DNA from: VXNE01 sp965208745
GTDB taxonomy: Bacteria > Pseudomonadota > Gammaproteobacteria > Pseudomonadales > Azotimanducaceae
Direction of reading: 5' to 3'
Assembly (NCBI GenBank): GCA_965208745.1
Contig: CBDBPN010000004.1
Location: 4,340,001-4,404,000, forward strand
DNA length: 64,000 bases
The position numbers were made by a program, and so were the translations under genes. The notes beneath the pieces were generated by a model. That model saw only the letters and a list, made by a program, of their open reading frames with translations, had not been told where the DNA came from and searched no databases. Below, piece by piece: positions 43,994 to 52,147 of this stretch (its first letter is position 1; the number at the start of each line of letters is the position of its first letter).

Positions 43994-45109
43994 GTGCCAA
44001 TACCGAGGCTCCGGTCGATCGTCACCGGTGGGCGCTTCGCGCTCGCATGTGCGTCGCCGGCGCACGCGGCGGCAGCCGCCGATGCCGGCAGCGAGGAGGC
44101 GAGCGCCGGCGCCCTGCCCGAAGGCATCCTGAGCGACCGCAACGGCGACGGAGTGCTGACCGAAGACGAAGTCATGCCGGGCATGTTCTCGCTGCTGGAC
44201 GCCAACCGGGACGGCCGCGCGGAGCTCAGCGAGATTCGCCGTTTCCTGGCGCGTGCGGGGCGGCCCTTCAGTTGGGTCAATCCGCCTTCCGCGGACCACG
44301 CCCTGCCGGGATTGACGCACGCGACCTTTCAGAGCCCGTCCATGGACGTTCCGGTGGGCTACAACATCTACCTGCCGCCCGGCTACGACGACGCGGCGAA
44401 CCGGGATGCGCGCTACCCGGTGATCTACTACCTGCACGGCGGACGCCCGGGCAACGAATCGCGAACCGTCCGCCTGGCGGAGCACGTCCACGCGGCCATC
44501 ACCGCCGGCAACGTGCGTCCGGTGATCGTCGTCTGGCCCAACGGCGGCAGGGTGAGCTGGTACGACCACGGGGACTCCATGGGCGAGGAGGTGTTCGTCC
44601 GCGAGCTGATCCCCTACGTCGACCGCACCTATCGAACCGTCGCGCACCGTGGCGGGCGGGCCCTGCAAGGGTTCTCCCAGGGCGGTCGGGGCGCCACGCG
44701 GATCATGTTCAGGTACCCGGAACTGTTCGTCTCCGCGGCGCCCGGGGGCCCCGGCTACGCGGTGGAGAAACTGATCTTCGCGAACGACGGCGTCGAACGG
44801 GACACCAGAGCGGCGGCGCGTGGCGATGTCGAGGCACTGGACTTCGGCGAGGGCAACGACGCGTACAGCCTGGCGCGACACTATGCGGAACGCGAGGCGC
44901 GACCGCCACTCAACATCCTGGTCTGGGTAGGCACCCGCGGATTCAACTACGAGGCGACGCTGGAGTACCTCGGCTATCTGGAGGGCTTAAGCGTTCCCGC
45001 GGAGCGGTTGATCGCACCGGGCGTGGACCACAACCCGTTCTGGTTCTACGAGACGCTGGGCGTGGATCTGTTGCGGTTCCACGACCGGCACTGGGGCACG
45101 GCCGAGTAG
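43994..45109 (+). CDS. Secreted esterase with EF-hand pair
   Basis: 371 residues. The N-terminus (from a GTG) has a weak secretion signal ending near SPAHAAAAA. Two calcium-binding EF-hands follow: SDRNGDGVLTEDE and DANRDGRAELSE. The second half is an alpha/beta hydrolase of the putative-esterase (esterase D-like) type: VIYYLHGGRPG, GFSQGGRGATR (Ser) and APGVDHNPFWFYE (His). It lies 18 bases after the hydroxylase gene and may use the same transcript. Substrate unknown. Confidence 0.85.
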   Translation: MPIPRLRSIVTGGRFALACASPAHAAAAADAGSEEASAGALPEGILSDRNGDGVLTEDEVMPGMFSLLDANRDGRAELSEIRRFLARAGRPFSWVNPPSADHALPGLTHATFQSPSMDVPVGYNIYLPPGYDDAANRDARYPVIYYLHGGRPGNESRTVRLAEHVHAAITAGNVRPVIVVWPNGGRVSWYDHGDSMGEEVFVRELIPYVDRTYRTVAHRGGRALQGFSQGGRGATRIMFRYPELFVSAAPGGPGYAVEKLIFANDGVERDTRAAARGDVEALDFGEGNDAYSLARHYAEREARPPLNILVWVGTRGFNYEATLEYLGYLEGLSVPAERLIAPGVDHNPFWFYETLGVDLLRFHDRHWGTAE

Positions 45110-45145
45110 CGTCTGCCGGTCGCGAACTCTGGAGGGTAGCCCCGG

Positions 45146-45391
45146 TTGAAGACCACCATGGAGCTTCCGGACGAGTTGCTCGAGCAGGTCCGGAGCGTGG
45201 CCCGGAGGGAGGGAACGACCCTGCGCGGCCTCGTCGAGGAAGGCCTGCGGCGCTGCCTGGAAGCACGGCGGCGCAGGGGGCGGCGGCAGCTGGACTTTCC
45301 GACGTACGGGGGCACGGGGCTGACGACGGAGTTCCAGGGCGCGCCGTGGAGTCGCGTCGGGGACGAGGTCTATCGGAAGCACGGCGCGTGA
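45146..45391 (+). CDS. VapB-like ribbon-helix-helix antitoxin
   Basis: 81 residues: MKTTMELPDELLEQVRSVAR and EGTTLRGLVEEGLRRCLE give a DUF2191-type antitoxin fold, with a tail (GLTTEFQGAPWSRVGDEVY) typical of VapB partners. Its stop overlaps the next start (GTGA), the standard coupling to a VapC toxin. The toxin that follows is broken, so the antitoxin is now orphaned. Confidence 0.75.
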   Translation: MKTTMELPDELLEQVRSVARREGTTLRGLVEEGLRRCLEARRRRGRRQLDFPTYGGTGLTTEFQGAPWSRVGDEVYRKHGA

Positions 45392-45535
45392 TCGCCATCG
45401 ATACGAAACGTACTCGTCCACGCACACCGCTCCGAGATGCCTGTTCTTGAGCGCTCCCGCGACGTGCTGACCGTTACGGTGGCCGGGGCGGAACCGGGGG
45501 CGGTTCCCAGGCGATGCCGTTGCACAGCTCCTTGA
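45388..45535 (+). pseudogene. VapC toxin stub
   Basis: GTG at 45388 gives MIAIDT, the first strand of a PIN domain with the metal Asp. An extra A near 45407 then shifts the frame. Read in the other frame the text continues NVLVHAHRSEMPVL and AGAEPGAVPRRC, which aligns to the GAEPWAIPWPC stretch of VapC proteins with two Trp replaced. A stop at 45535 ends it at about 49 codons, and the rest of the toxin is absent before the next gene. Confidence 0.7.
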
Positions 45536-45681
45536 CAGGCATGAGCGGCGGCTTCCCCGAGGGGGAAGGCTGCCTATCGGCCCTCGCGCGGATCGCCCGA
45601 CCCGCGCTCCTGCAAGGCGCGATGCCGCATGACGCCCGGATCGCGCCGCCTGTGCGTGGTGGGCCTTCGCCCAGGCGCGGG

Positions 45682-47223
45682 TTACCGCCCCATCGCCTCC
45701 CGCGAGAGCGCGATCGGAAACTCGGCCCGGAGGCGTTCGTCGATGTCGTCGCCGACGTGGCGGGGCACATGCCGGGCGAGGAGTTCTCGCGTCTTCCCGA
45801 CGGCCTGGTCCAGCAGGACCGGTTTGCCCAGTTCCTCCCAGACCGTCGGGCTCGCGCGGTCGCTGAAGTCCGGATAGATGTACTCGCTCCGCATCACCTG
45901 CAAGGTGGTGTTGGAACCCAGGTAATGGCCTTCGCCGGCGCTGCAGACCCGTTCGATCTCGTCGAAGCTCAGCGTGTCGGCGTCGACCTCGATGCCGCGA
46001 ACGGCGCGTCCCACGGCGCCAAGGACGTCGTTGTCGAGCAGCAGGCTTTCCGGGCAGGCGCCGAGCAGGCTGGCGTACATGCCGGCGGCCTCGTAGACGA
46101 TGTTCGCGCCTGACAGGGCGGCCGCGAGCACCGTCGAGCCGCGCTCCGCGCCGGCCTGGAAGTCGGGGAACTTGGCGTCGCTCATGCCGCACGCCGTGCC
46201 GAAGGGCAGGTCGAAGTGGTTGCCCACCTGCGCGCAGGCGGCGGACAGCAGGCCCTGCTCGGGAGAGCCGCCGCTCATCGCCCCGGTACGCAGGTCCGAG
46301 ACGAAGGGCCAGGCGCCGAGAATCGCCGGGGCGCCGGGCTCGATCGCGTTCACGTAGACCAGCCCGCCGAGGCACTCGGCCCAGGCTTGAGACACCGTCC
46401 CGGCCAGGTAGGCCGGCGCCGTCGCGCCGGCCTGGGCGGCCGACAACAGCAGTACCGGCATGCCGCCTTCCACGGCGACGCGCAGGCATTCGAGGGCATC
46501 GGTTGCGAACTTCAACGGCGGGACGACGAAGCAGTTCGACTGGCTGACGAACGGACGGGCGCGCCACGCGGCCTCGCCGCCGGCGATCGTGTGCAGCATC
46601 TCGAAGCTCTTCTCGAGGTGCTGGTACACCGTCCAGCTCGAACCGACGTGCTTGCTGGTGCCCATCACCGAGCAGTAGAGCGTGTTGATGTCCAGTGCGT
46701 AGTTGTCGGGGATGTCGCGCGGCACACAGGTCCGTTGGAACATGTGAATGTGCTCGCAGGCATCGGTGATGCGCGCCATGTCGTACAGGTCCTGGGCCTC
46801 GGAATCCCGGTACAGCGTGTTCTCCGGATCCGCGACCATGACAGCGGCGCCGGCGGTGGAGAAGTGCACCCTGGTACCGCTCAGGTCGAGGTCCCACCGC
46901 GGGTCCTGGCCGTGCAGCACCAGGTTCCGGCGGGCCTGCTCCAGGGTCCGCTCGACCAGGCTGCGCGGCATGCGCAGGCGGCCGTCGTCGCCGAGCACGG
47001 CGCCGACCGCGGTGCAGGTCTCGATGCAGTGGGGCGTGGCGTCGGCGAACCCAACCCGCTCGAGAATGCGGAAAGCGTTGTCCACGATGGCGAGCACGCC
47101 TTCGTCGGACAGGGGCCGGAACTGTCCGCCGGTCTGTCCCGGCCGAACGGGCTTGACCGCTTCGGCAAGGGGTGCGGCGCGCTCGGCCTTGCGCGCCCGT
47201 CTACCGCCTGATCGTCTGGGCAT
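45682..47223 (-). CDS. MttB-family (non-pyrrolysine) methylamine/betaine:corrinoid methyltransferase
   Basis: 513 residues. RPLSDEGVLAIVDNAFRILE, TCVPRDIPDNYALDINTLYC and SGGSPEQGLLSAACAQVG match the trimethylamine methyltransferase family. The length is reached without an in-frame amber codon, so it is a non-pyrrolysine form like the glycine betaine methyltransferase MtgB. It should transfer a methyl group from a quaternary amine to the corrinoid protein encoded at the head of the operon. It is the last gene, 24 bases after the activator gene. Confidence 0.9.
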   Translation of the reverse strand: MPRRSGGRRARKAERAAPLAEAVKPVRPGQTGGQFRPLSDEGVLAIVDNAFRILERVGFADATPHCIETCTAVGAVLGDDGRLRMPRSLVERTLEQARRNLVLHGQDPRWDLDLSGTRVHFSTAGAAVMVADPENTLYRDSEAQDLYDMARITDACEHIHMFQRTCVPRDIPDNYALDINTLYCSVMGTSKHVGSSWTVYQHLEKSFEMLHTIAGGEAAWRARPFVSQSNCFVVPPLKFATDALECLRVAVEGGMPVLLLSAAQAGATAPAYLAGTVSQAWAECLGGLVYVNAIEPGAPAILGAWPFVSDLRTGAMSGGSPEQGLLSAACAQVGNHFDLPFGTACGMSDAKFPDFQAGAERGSTVLAAALSGANIVYEAAGMYASLLGACPESLLLDNDVLGAVGRAVRGIEVDADTLSFDEIERVCSAGEGHYLGSNTTLQVMRSEYIYPDFSDRASPTVWEELGKPVLLDQAVGKTRELLARHVPRHVGDDIDERLRAEFPIALSREAMGR

Positions 47224-47247
47224 GGCAGTGCTCCCTGGTGTCCTGTC

Positions 47248-49272
47248 TCAACTCGATTTCGATCGCGGTGTTCTCCTCCTCGAGCGTCGGCCCGGGGCTT
47301 GCGCCGCCGGGTTCGCGACGCGGAGTGTCGCCCTGTCGGGGAAGAGGTCGCCCAGGCGCGCCAACGCCTCCGCACCGTGCGGTATCGCCATGGCATCGAC
47401 GAAGTACGCCTGGAACTTCGGCTCGATGGCCGTCTCGACCTTGTCCACGTTCCTGACCACCGACTCGATCTCGCGCCGGGAAGCCCGGTTCAACAGGGCG
47501 ATCCGGGCGCCGTGACCGGCCGCGTTGCCGGCCCCGGAAACCGCGTCGAGCGGGCAGCCGGGAATCATGCCCAGCGCCATCGCGTAGCGCACGTCGATGT
47601 GGCTCCCGAAAGCGCCGGCGAGGCGGACGCGGTCCACCGAGGTCACTTCCAGCCGGTCCATGAGCAATCGGATGCCGGCATACAACGCCGCCTTGGCCAG
47701 TTGAATCTGACGTACGTCGTTTTGCGTTACCGTGATCTTGGCGCCGTGGATCGCGAAGGAGAACGTGCGGCCGTCGCGAACGAGGCGCCGCGTGCGGCCC
47801 GCCTGGTTGCCGTCGATCACACCGTCGCCGGTGAGGACGCCGGCCAGCCACATCTCGACGACCGCCTCGATGATGCCCGAGCCGCAGATGCCGGTAACGC
47901 CCTGCGCCGGCAGGGCGTCCGTGAAGCCCGGCTCGTCGGACCACAACACGGAGCCGATCACGCGGACCCGTGTCTCCAGGGTGGTCGGGTCGATTCGCAC
48001 CCGTTCAATGGCCCCGGGCGCGGCCCGTTGGCCGGCGCTGACCTGGGCGCCTTCGAAAGCCGGGCCGGTCGGACTGGAGCAGGCCACCAGCCGCTCGTCG
48101 TTGCCGAGGACGATTTCGGCATTGGTGCCGATGTCCACCAGCAGGCTCACCGCCCCGCTCCGGTGGGGTTGCTCCGCGAGCACCACGCCGGCCGTATCGG
48201 CGCCGACGTGACCGGCGATGCAGGGCAGCGCGTAGGCCACGGCGCCTGGATTGACCTCCATCCCGAGGTCGCGCGCCGGCAGATGGACCGCCTCTTCCGC
48301 TGCCAGGGCGAAAGGCGCCCCGCCCAGTTCCGCCGGGCTGATGCCGAGGAGGAGGTGATGCATGATCGGGTTGCCGACGAACGTCAGGCCGAGGATGTCC
48401 CGAAGCTCGACGCCCGCGTCCGCCGCGGTACCGACCACGAGTTCGTTGACGGCGTTGCGCACCTCGCGGGTCAGCTCCGCGCTGCCCTCCGGATGCATCA
48501 TGACGTAGGAAACCCGGCTCATCAGGTCCTCGCCGAACCGGATCTGGGGATTCATCCTGCCGTTCGAGCAGAGCACGTCGCCGCTGCCGAGGTCGCACAG
48601 GTGGGCGGCGATGGTCGTGGAACCGACGTCGACCGCCACACCGTAGACGGACTCCTTGAGACCCGGCCATACCGCAAGGATCTTCGTATCCTCGTGGACG
48701 GCGACCGTGACCGACCACTGGCCGGCTCGCAACACGCCCTGCAAGTCCGGCAACAACGCCGCCGGAAACGCCGGCCGCAACTCCCACTGCGATTGCAGCG
48801 CGTCGAGCAGGCGCGTCAGGTCGCTGCCAGACCCGAGCTCCGCGGGCGCCACGTCCACCAGGTAGAGACGAACCACGGGGTCGAGGCGGATCGGTCGCGC
48901 ATCGGCTTCCTTGCGCACGACCTGGCGGTGCACCTGGCTCTCGGGTGGCACGTCGATCAGCAGGTCGCCCTGGATCACGGCTTGGCAACTCAGGCGGTGG
49001 CCCGGCGCGAGCGGCCGGTTGCGTTCTCCGAAACGCGTCTCGACGGCGCCGGGCGGTGACAGGTGCTTCGCGCTTGAAACGATGCCGTGCTTGGGGAAGC
49101 TGCCTTCACTGCAGACGACCCGGCAGCGCCCGCAGAGCCCGCGGCCCCCGCAGATGGAGGCGACATCCACGCCCAGTTCCCACGCGGCCTGCAGCAGTGG
49201 CTTGCCGAGCGGAAACCGGCCACGCCGGCCGGACGGCGTGAACACGACCCGGGCCTCGCGTTGGGCTTCCAT
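47248..49272 (-). CDS. ASKHA/[2Fe-2S] corrinoid activation protein (DUF4445)
   Basis: 674 residues. An N-terminal ferredoxin-type domain holds the cluster in CGGRGLCGRC (Cys41, 47, 50) with a fourth Cys at about 96. A RamA-like ATPase of the ASKHA fold follows, with phosphate loops YGVAVDVGSTTIAAHL and GVTGICGSGIIEAV. It uses ATP to reduce Co(II) corrinoid back to Co(I) when the methyl carrier is oxidised. The start could be at 49290 (6 more residues). Confidence 0.9.
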   Translation of the reverse strand: MEAQREARVVFTPSGRRGRFPLGKPLLQAAWELGVDVASICGGRGLCGRCRVVCSEGSFPKHGIVSSAKHLSPPGAVETRFGERNRPLAPGHRLSCQAVIQGDLLIDVPPESQVHRQVVRKEADARPIRLDPVVRLYLVDVAPAELGSGSDLTRLLDALQSQWELRPAFPAALLPDLQGVLRAGQWSVTVAVHEDTKILAVWPGLKESVYGVAVDVGSTTIAAHLCDLGSGDVLCSNGRMNPQIRFGEDLMSRVSYVMMHPEGSAELTREVRNAVNELVVGTAADAGVELRDILGLTFVGNPIMHHLLLGISPAELGGAPFALAAEEAVHLPARDLGMEVNPGAVAYALPCIAGHVGADTAGVVLAEQPHRSGAVSLLVDIGTNAEIVLGNDERLVACSSPTGPAFEGAQVSAGQRAAPGAIERVRIDPTTLETRVRVIGSVLWSDEPGFTDALPAQGVTGICGSGIIEAVVEMWLAGVLTGDGVIDGNQAGRTRRLVRDGRTFSFAIHGAKITVTQNDVRQIQLAKAALYAGIRLLMDRLEVTSVDRVRLAGAFGSHIDVRYAMALGMIPGCPLDAVSGAGNAAGHGARIALLNRASRREIESVVRNVDKVETAIEPKFQAYFVDAMAIPHGAEALARLGDLFPDRATLRVANPAAQAPGRRSRRRTPRSKSS

Positions 49273-49300
49273 TTCGCTTGCCTGCCGCAATCTCCGAGAG

Positions 49301-50206
49301 TCAGCCGCGCCGGCGGCGTCGCGGGCGGTCCCGCCGGTTCCCTGCCGCCCCCGCCGACGCCGCGGTCTCGCGGTACTTCCCGATCCAGCGGACGCAGTCG
49401 GGATCGTTGCCCATCATGACGTCGGCGCCCAGCACGGCCTGCATGACCCCGTCGTGCAGCGGGTTGGTGATAGCGGAGGTCATGCCCGCACCGATCGCCA
49501 TGGTCAGAAAGGCGCTGTTGATCCCGTTGCGGTTGGGCAGGCCGAAACTCACGTTGGAGGCGCCGCAGGTGGTGTTGACCTTCAGTTCGCTGCGCAAGCG
49601 GCCGACCAGGCGCATGACCTGCCGGCCAGCGGAGTTGATCGCGCCGATGGGCATCACGAGCGGATCGACCACCACGTCGCTGGCTGGAATGCCGTGGTCC
49701 CGCGCGCGCTCGACGATCTTCCTGGCGACCTCGAAGCGCACGTCCGGATCCTCGGAGATGCCCGACTCGTCGTTGGAAATGGCGACTACGGCGGCGCCGT
49801 GCCGGGCGACCAGCGGCAGCACGGACTCCAGCCGGTCTTCCTCCCCGGCGACCGAGTTGACCAGCGCCTTGCCCCGGTAGACCGCGAGGCCTGCTTCCAG
49901 CGCCGCGACGATGGAGGAGTCGATCGCGAGGGGCGCGTCGGTCACCGACTGCACCAGTTCGACGGCTTCGGCGAGGATGGCGGGTTCGTCCGCGAGCGGG
50001 ATGCCGGCGTTGACGTCCAGCATGTGGGCCCCGGCGGCGACCTGCGCGAGCGCGTCGCCGACCACGCGGTGGTAGTCCCGGGCCTTCATCTCCGCCGCCA
50101 GGACCTTGCGTCCGGTGGGGTTGATGCGCTCGCCGATGACCACGAAGGGCCGCTCGAAGCCGATCACCACTTCGCGGCTCGCGGAAGCGACAACCGTGTC
50201 CGTCAT
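49301..50206 (-). CDS. Pterin-binding methyltetrahydrofolate:corrinoid methyltransferase
   Basis: 301 residues of the dihydropteroate-synthase-like fold. FVVIGERINPTGRK, MLDVNAGIPLADE, AIDSSIVAALEAG and VNSVAGEED are the pterin-site signatures, as in AcsE, MtgA and MtvA. It should move the methyl group from the corrinoid protein to tetrahydrofolate. ATG 50206 overlaps the stop of the PF13769-type gene by 4 bases. The last 15 residues are very Arg-rich. Confidence 0.92.
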   Translation of the reverse strand: MTDTVVASASREVVIGFERPFVVIGERINPTGRKVLAAEMKARDYHRVVGDALAQVAAGAHMLDVNAGIPLADEPAILAEAVELVQSVTDAPLAIDSSIVAALEAGLAVYRGKALVNSVAGEEDRLESVLPLVARHGAAVVAISNDESGISEDPDVRFEVARKIVERARDHGIPASDVVVDPLVMPIGAINSAGRQVMRLVGRLRSELKVNTTCGASNVSFGLPNRNGINSAFLTMAIGAGMTSAITNPLHDGVMQAVLGADVMMGNDPDCVRWIGKYRETAASAGAAGNRRDRPRRRRRG

Positions 50207-50511
50207 GGGGTGAAACCGTGATTGCGGATGAGGGTCAGCAGCCGCGCGTCGGGGTAGCCCACTTCGATCCTCTCCGCGAGCCGGTCGGCGACCGCCTGCA
50301 GGTCCGTCGCCCCGTCCTCGGCGCAGGGCTCGATCGGGTCGCGCTCCCATTCGCTGATGTACGCGTCGGCCGTGTGCTTCTTCGCCCGCATGGCGGCGCG
50401 GTCGATAGCGTTCTGAAAACGCGCGCTCAGCAGCACCTTGGCGCGCTTGCGGCCCTGCTTGACGATGATCTGCGACGGAATGTCGCGCCATCGCACCAAC
50501 AGGGCGTCCAC
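50203..50511 (-). CDS. PF13769-type 'virulence factor' small protein
   Basis: 102 residues. WRDIPSQIIVKQGRKRAKVLL, RFQNAIDRAAMRAKKHTADAYISEW and a C-terminal RLLTLIRNHGF are conserved in this family, whose name comes from an old annotation and not from a demonstrated role. It lies in the methyltransferase operon, 3 bases after the DUF1638 gene and overlapping the pterin gene. Basic and soluble; function unknown. Confidence 0.72.
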   Translation of the reverse strand: MDALLVRWRDIPSQIIVKQGRKRAKVLLSARFQNAIDRAAMRAKKHTADAYISEWERDPIEPCAEDGATDLQAVADRLAERIEVGYPDARLLTLIRNHGFTP

Positions 50512-50514
50512 GAG

Positions 50515-51150
50515 TCAGCCCGCGGCGACCCGGACGACGCTGGCTTCGAGGGCGCCGTAGCCGGTGTGCAGGTGGGTGAACTCGAGGCACAGCCGCCTCG
50601 CGGCCGCCCTGGCCCCGGCGAGCAGTTCCGGGTCCCGGGTCTGCGACAGGTAGGTCAGGCGCCGGTAGTTGCCGAAGAAGGCGTCGCGCAGTTCCGGATG
50701 GCGGTCGAGCCCGAGGGCTTCCACGACCAGGCGATCGAAGGCACGCACCAGGAAGTCGGTGAGGTAGAACGTGCCCGGCTCGTCGTCCGCCAGGCGCTCG
50801 AAGCGGTCGGCGCCGGCGAAGAACTCGTAGCAGTGCAGCCCCGGCAGCCGCTCCACCCCCGGAAAGTCGGCGAGGATCCCGTCGATCCCGCCATAGCTGC
50901 CGCAATCGGCGTAGCCGACGAAGACCCGTTGGTAGTGCCCAAATGCGCCCTGGAGCTCCGCGCGCAGCCGGGGCGCGATCTCTTCGGGGTGCAGGTGCAG
51001 CGCCGGGTCGAGGCAACGGATGCGCAGGTGGTCCCAGCCGTTGACGCGCCGGATCGCGTGCAACTCGCGCCCTAACGCGCCGCAGGCGATGACCAGCACG
51101 GCATCGTCCCGCATCCGGGTTTGGGCCGTGCGTCCGGGGGTCGCCGTCAT
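50515..51150 (-). CDS. DUF1638 protein
   Basis: 211 residues. LVIACGALGRELHAIRRVNGW at residue 18, VFVGYADCGSYGGIDGIL and EFFAGADRFERLADDEPGTFYLTDFLVRAF are hallmarks of DUF1638. Its Cys-rich motif positions suggest metal or cofactor binding, but no activity is known. The start overlaps the corrinoid gene stop (ATGA). Its presence in methylamine/betaine loci suggests a role in cobamide or methyl-group handling. Confidence 0.82.
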   Translation of the reverse strand: MTATPGRTAQTRMRDDAVLVIACGALGRELHAIRRVNGWDHLRIRCLDPALHLHPEEIAPRLRAELQGAFGHYQRVFVGYADCGSYGGIDGILADFPGVERLPGLHCYEFFAGADRFERLADDEPGTFYLTDFLVRAFDRLVVEALGLDRHPELRDAFFGNYRRLTYLSQTRDPELLAGARAAARRLCLEFTHLHTGYGALEASVVRVAAG

Positions 51151-51863
51151 CTCTGGTTGTGCCTGCTGCGCATCAGTTCGGAGGCGGTCTCCACGGCGGT
51201 GGCGGCATCCCGGCAGTAGGCGTCCGCGCCCACCGCCGCGCCGAACTCCTCGTTCAACGGCGCGCCGCCGACCAGCACGATGTAGTCGTCGCGCATGGAT
51301 TGGGCCACCAGTTCGTCGATGACCACCTTCATGTACGGCATGGTGGTGGTCAGCAGGGCCGACATCCCGAGAATGTCGGGCTGGTGCTCGTTGAGCGCCG
51401 CCAGGAACTTCTCGACGTCGTTGTTGACGCCGATGTCGACGACCTCGAAACCGGCCCCCTCCATCATCATCCCGACGAGGTTCTTGCCGATGTCGTGAAT
51501 GTCGCCCTTGACCGTGCCGATCACCATCTTGCCGACCGGCTTGGCGCCCGTCTCCGCCAGCAGCGGTCGGAGCACGGCCATGCCGGCCTTCATGGCGTTG
51601 GCGGCAAGCAGCACTTCCGGCACGAACAGGATGCCGTCGCGAAAGTCGATGCCGACGATGTGCATGCCGCCGACGAGGGCGTCGTTCAGGACCTTGTCCG
51701 CCGCCCAGCCGCGTTCCAGCAGGATCTCGGTGCCCTCGACGATCTCGTCCCTGAGCCCGTCGTACAGGTCGTCGTGCATCTGCTCGACGAGTTCTGCGTC
51801 GTCGAGTTCGGAGAGGACGAGGTCGTCCTCCTGCTCTCCGGCCGCGCCTGTGCCGTCGCTCAT
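51147..51863 (-). CDS. Corrinoid (B12-binding) methyl-carrier protein
   Basis: 238 residues. An N-terminal cap helical domain is followed by the cobalamin Rossmann domain with the base-off signature DIHDIGKN (Asp121, His123, Gly126), LGMSALLTTTMPYMK and VLVGGAPLNEEF. It carries the methyl group between the MttB-family and the pterin enzymes. Start at 51863 (an ATG 18 bases upstream also exists). First gene of the operon, divergent from the flavoproteins. Confidence 0.95.
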   Translation of the reverse strand: MSDGTGAAGEQEDDLVLSELDDAELVEQMHDDLYDGLRDEIVEGTEILLERGWAADKVLNDALVGGMHIVGIDFRDGILFVPEVLLAANAMKAGMAVLRPLLAETGAKPVGKMVIGTVKGDIHDIGKNLVGMMMEGAGFEVVDIGVNNDVEKFLAALNEHQPDILGMSALLTTTMPYMKVVIDELVAQSMRDDYIVLVGGAPLNEEFGAAVGADAYCRDAATAVETASELMRSRHNQR

Positions 51864-52051
51864 GCAACTGCCTCCAGTCACCAGATCTTCCTGGTGCGAA
51901 AGCCTGGTGGTTCCCTGGCTGGAAGCCCGGTCGGACGGTGAGTATAGGGTAGGCCGATGTTCCGTGAAGATACGATTCGCGACGTGTCATACCACCAGGC
52001 ACGACCTTGAGCCGACACTGTCTGCCCCGGCAGATCGGGCGGTCTCCGCCG

Positions 52052-52084
52052 ACGCATTGGTGTCGTTTCTGGTCGCCAATGCGT
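52052..52084. promoter_or_regulatory. Inverted repeat in the divergent control region
   Basis: ACGCATTGG (52052-52060) and CCAATGCGT (52076-52084) form a perfect 9-base inverted repeat spaced by 15 bases, in the 284-base region between the divergent corrinoid and flavoprotein genes. The spacing suits a dimeric regulator. It lies 64 bases before the flavoprotein start, with no ORF around it. No regulator gene is adjacent. Confidence 0.45.
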
Positions 52085-52147
52085 GTTGTCAGCCAAGCTG
52101 AAAAGCCATGAGAATGCGCGCGGTAGCCATCCGCGGTGGGTCACCCC

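Noticed and set aside
45682..47223. Possible pyrrolysine codon in the MttB-family gene
   Set aside because: The gene runs full length with no in-frame TAG, so it is a non-pyrrolysine member.
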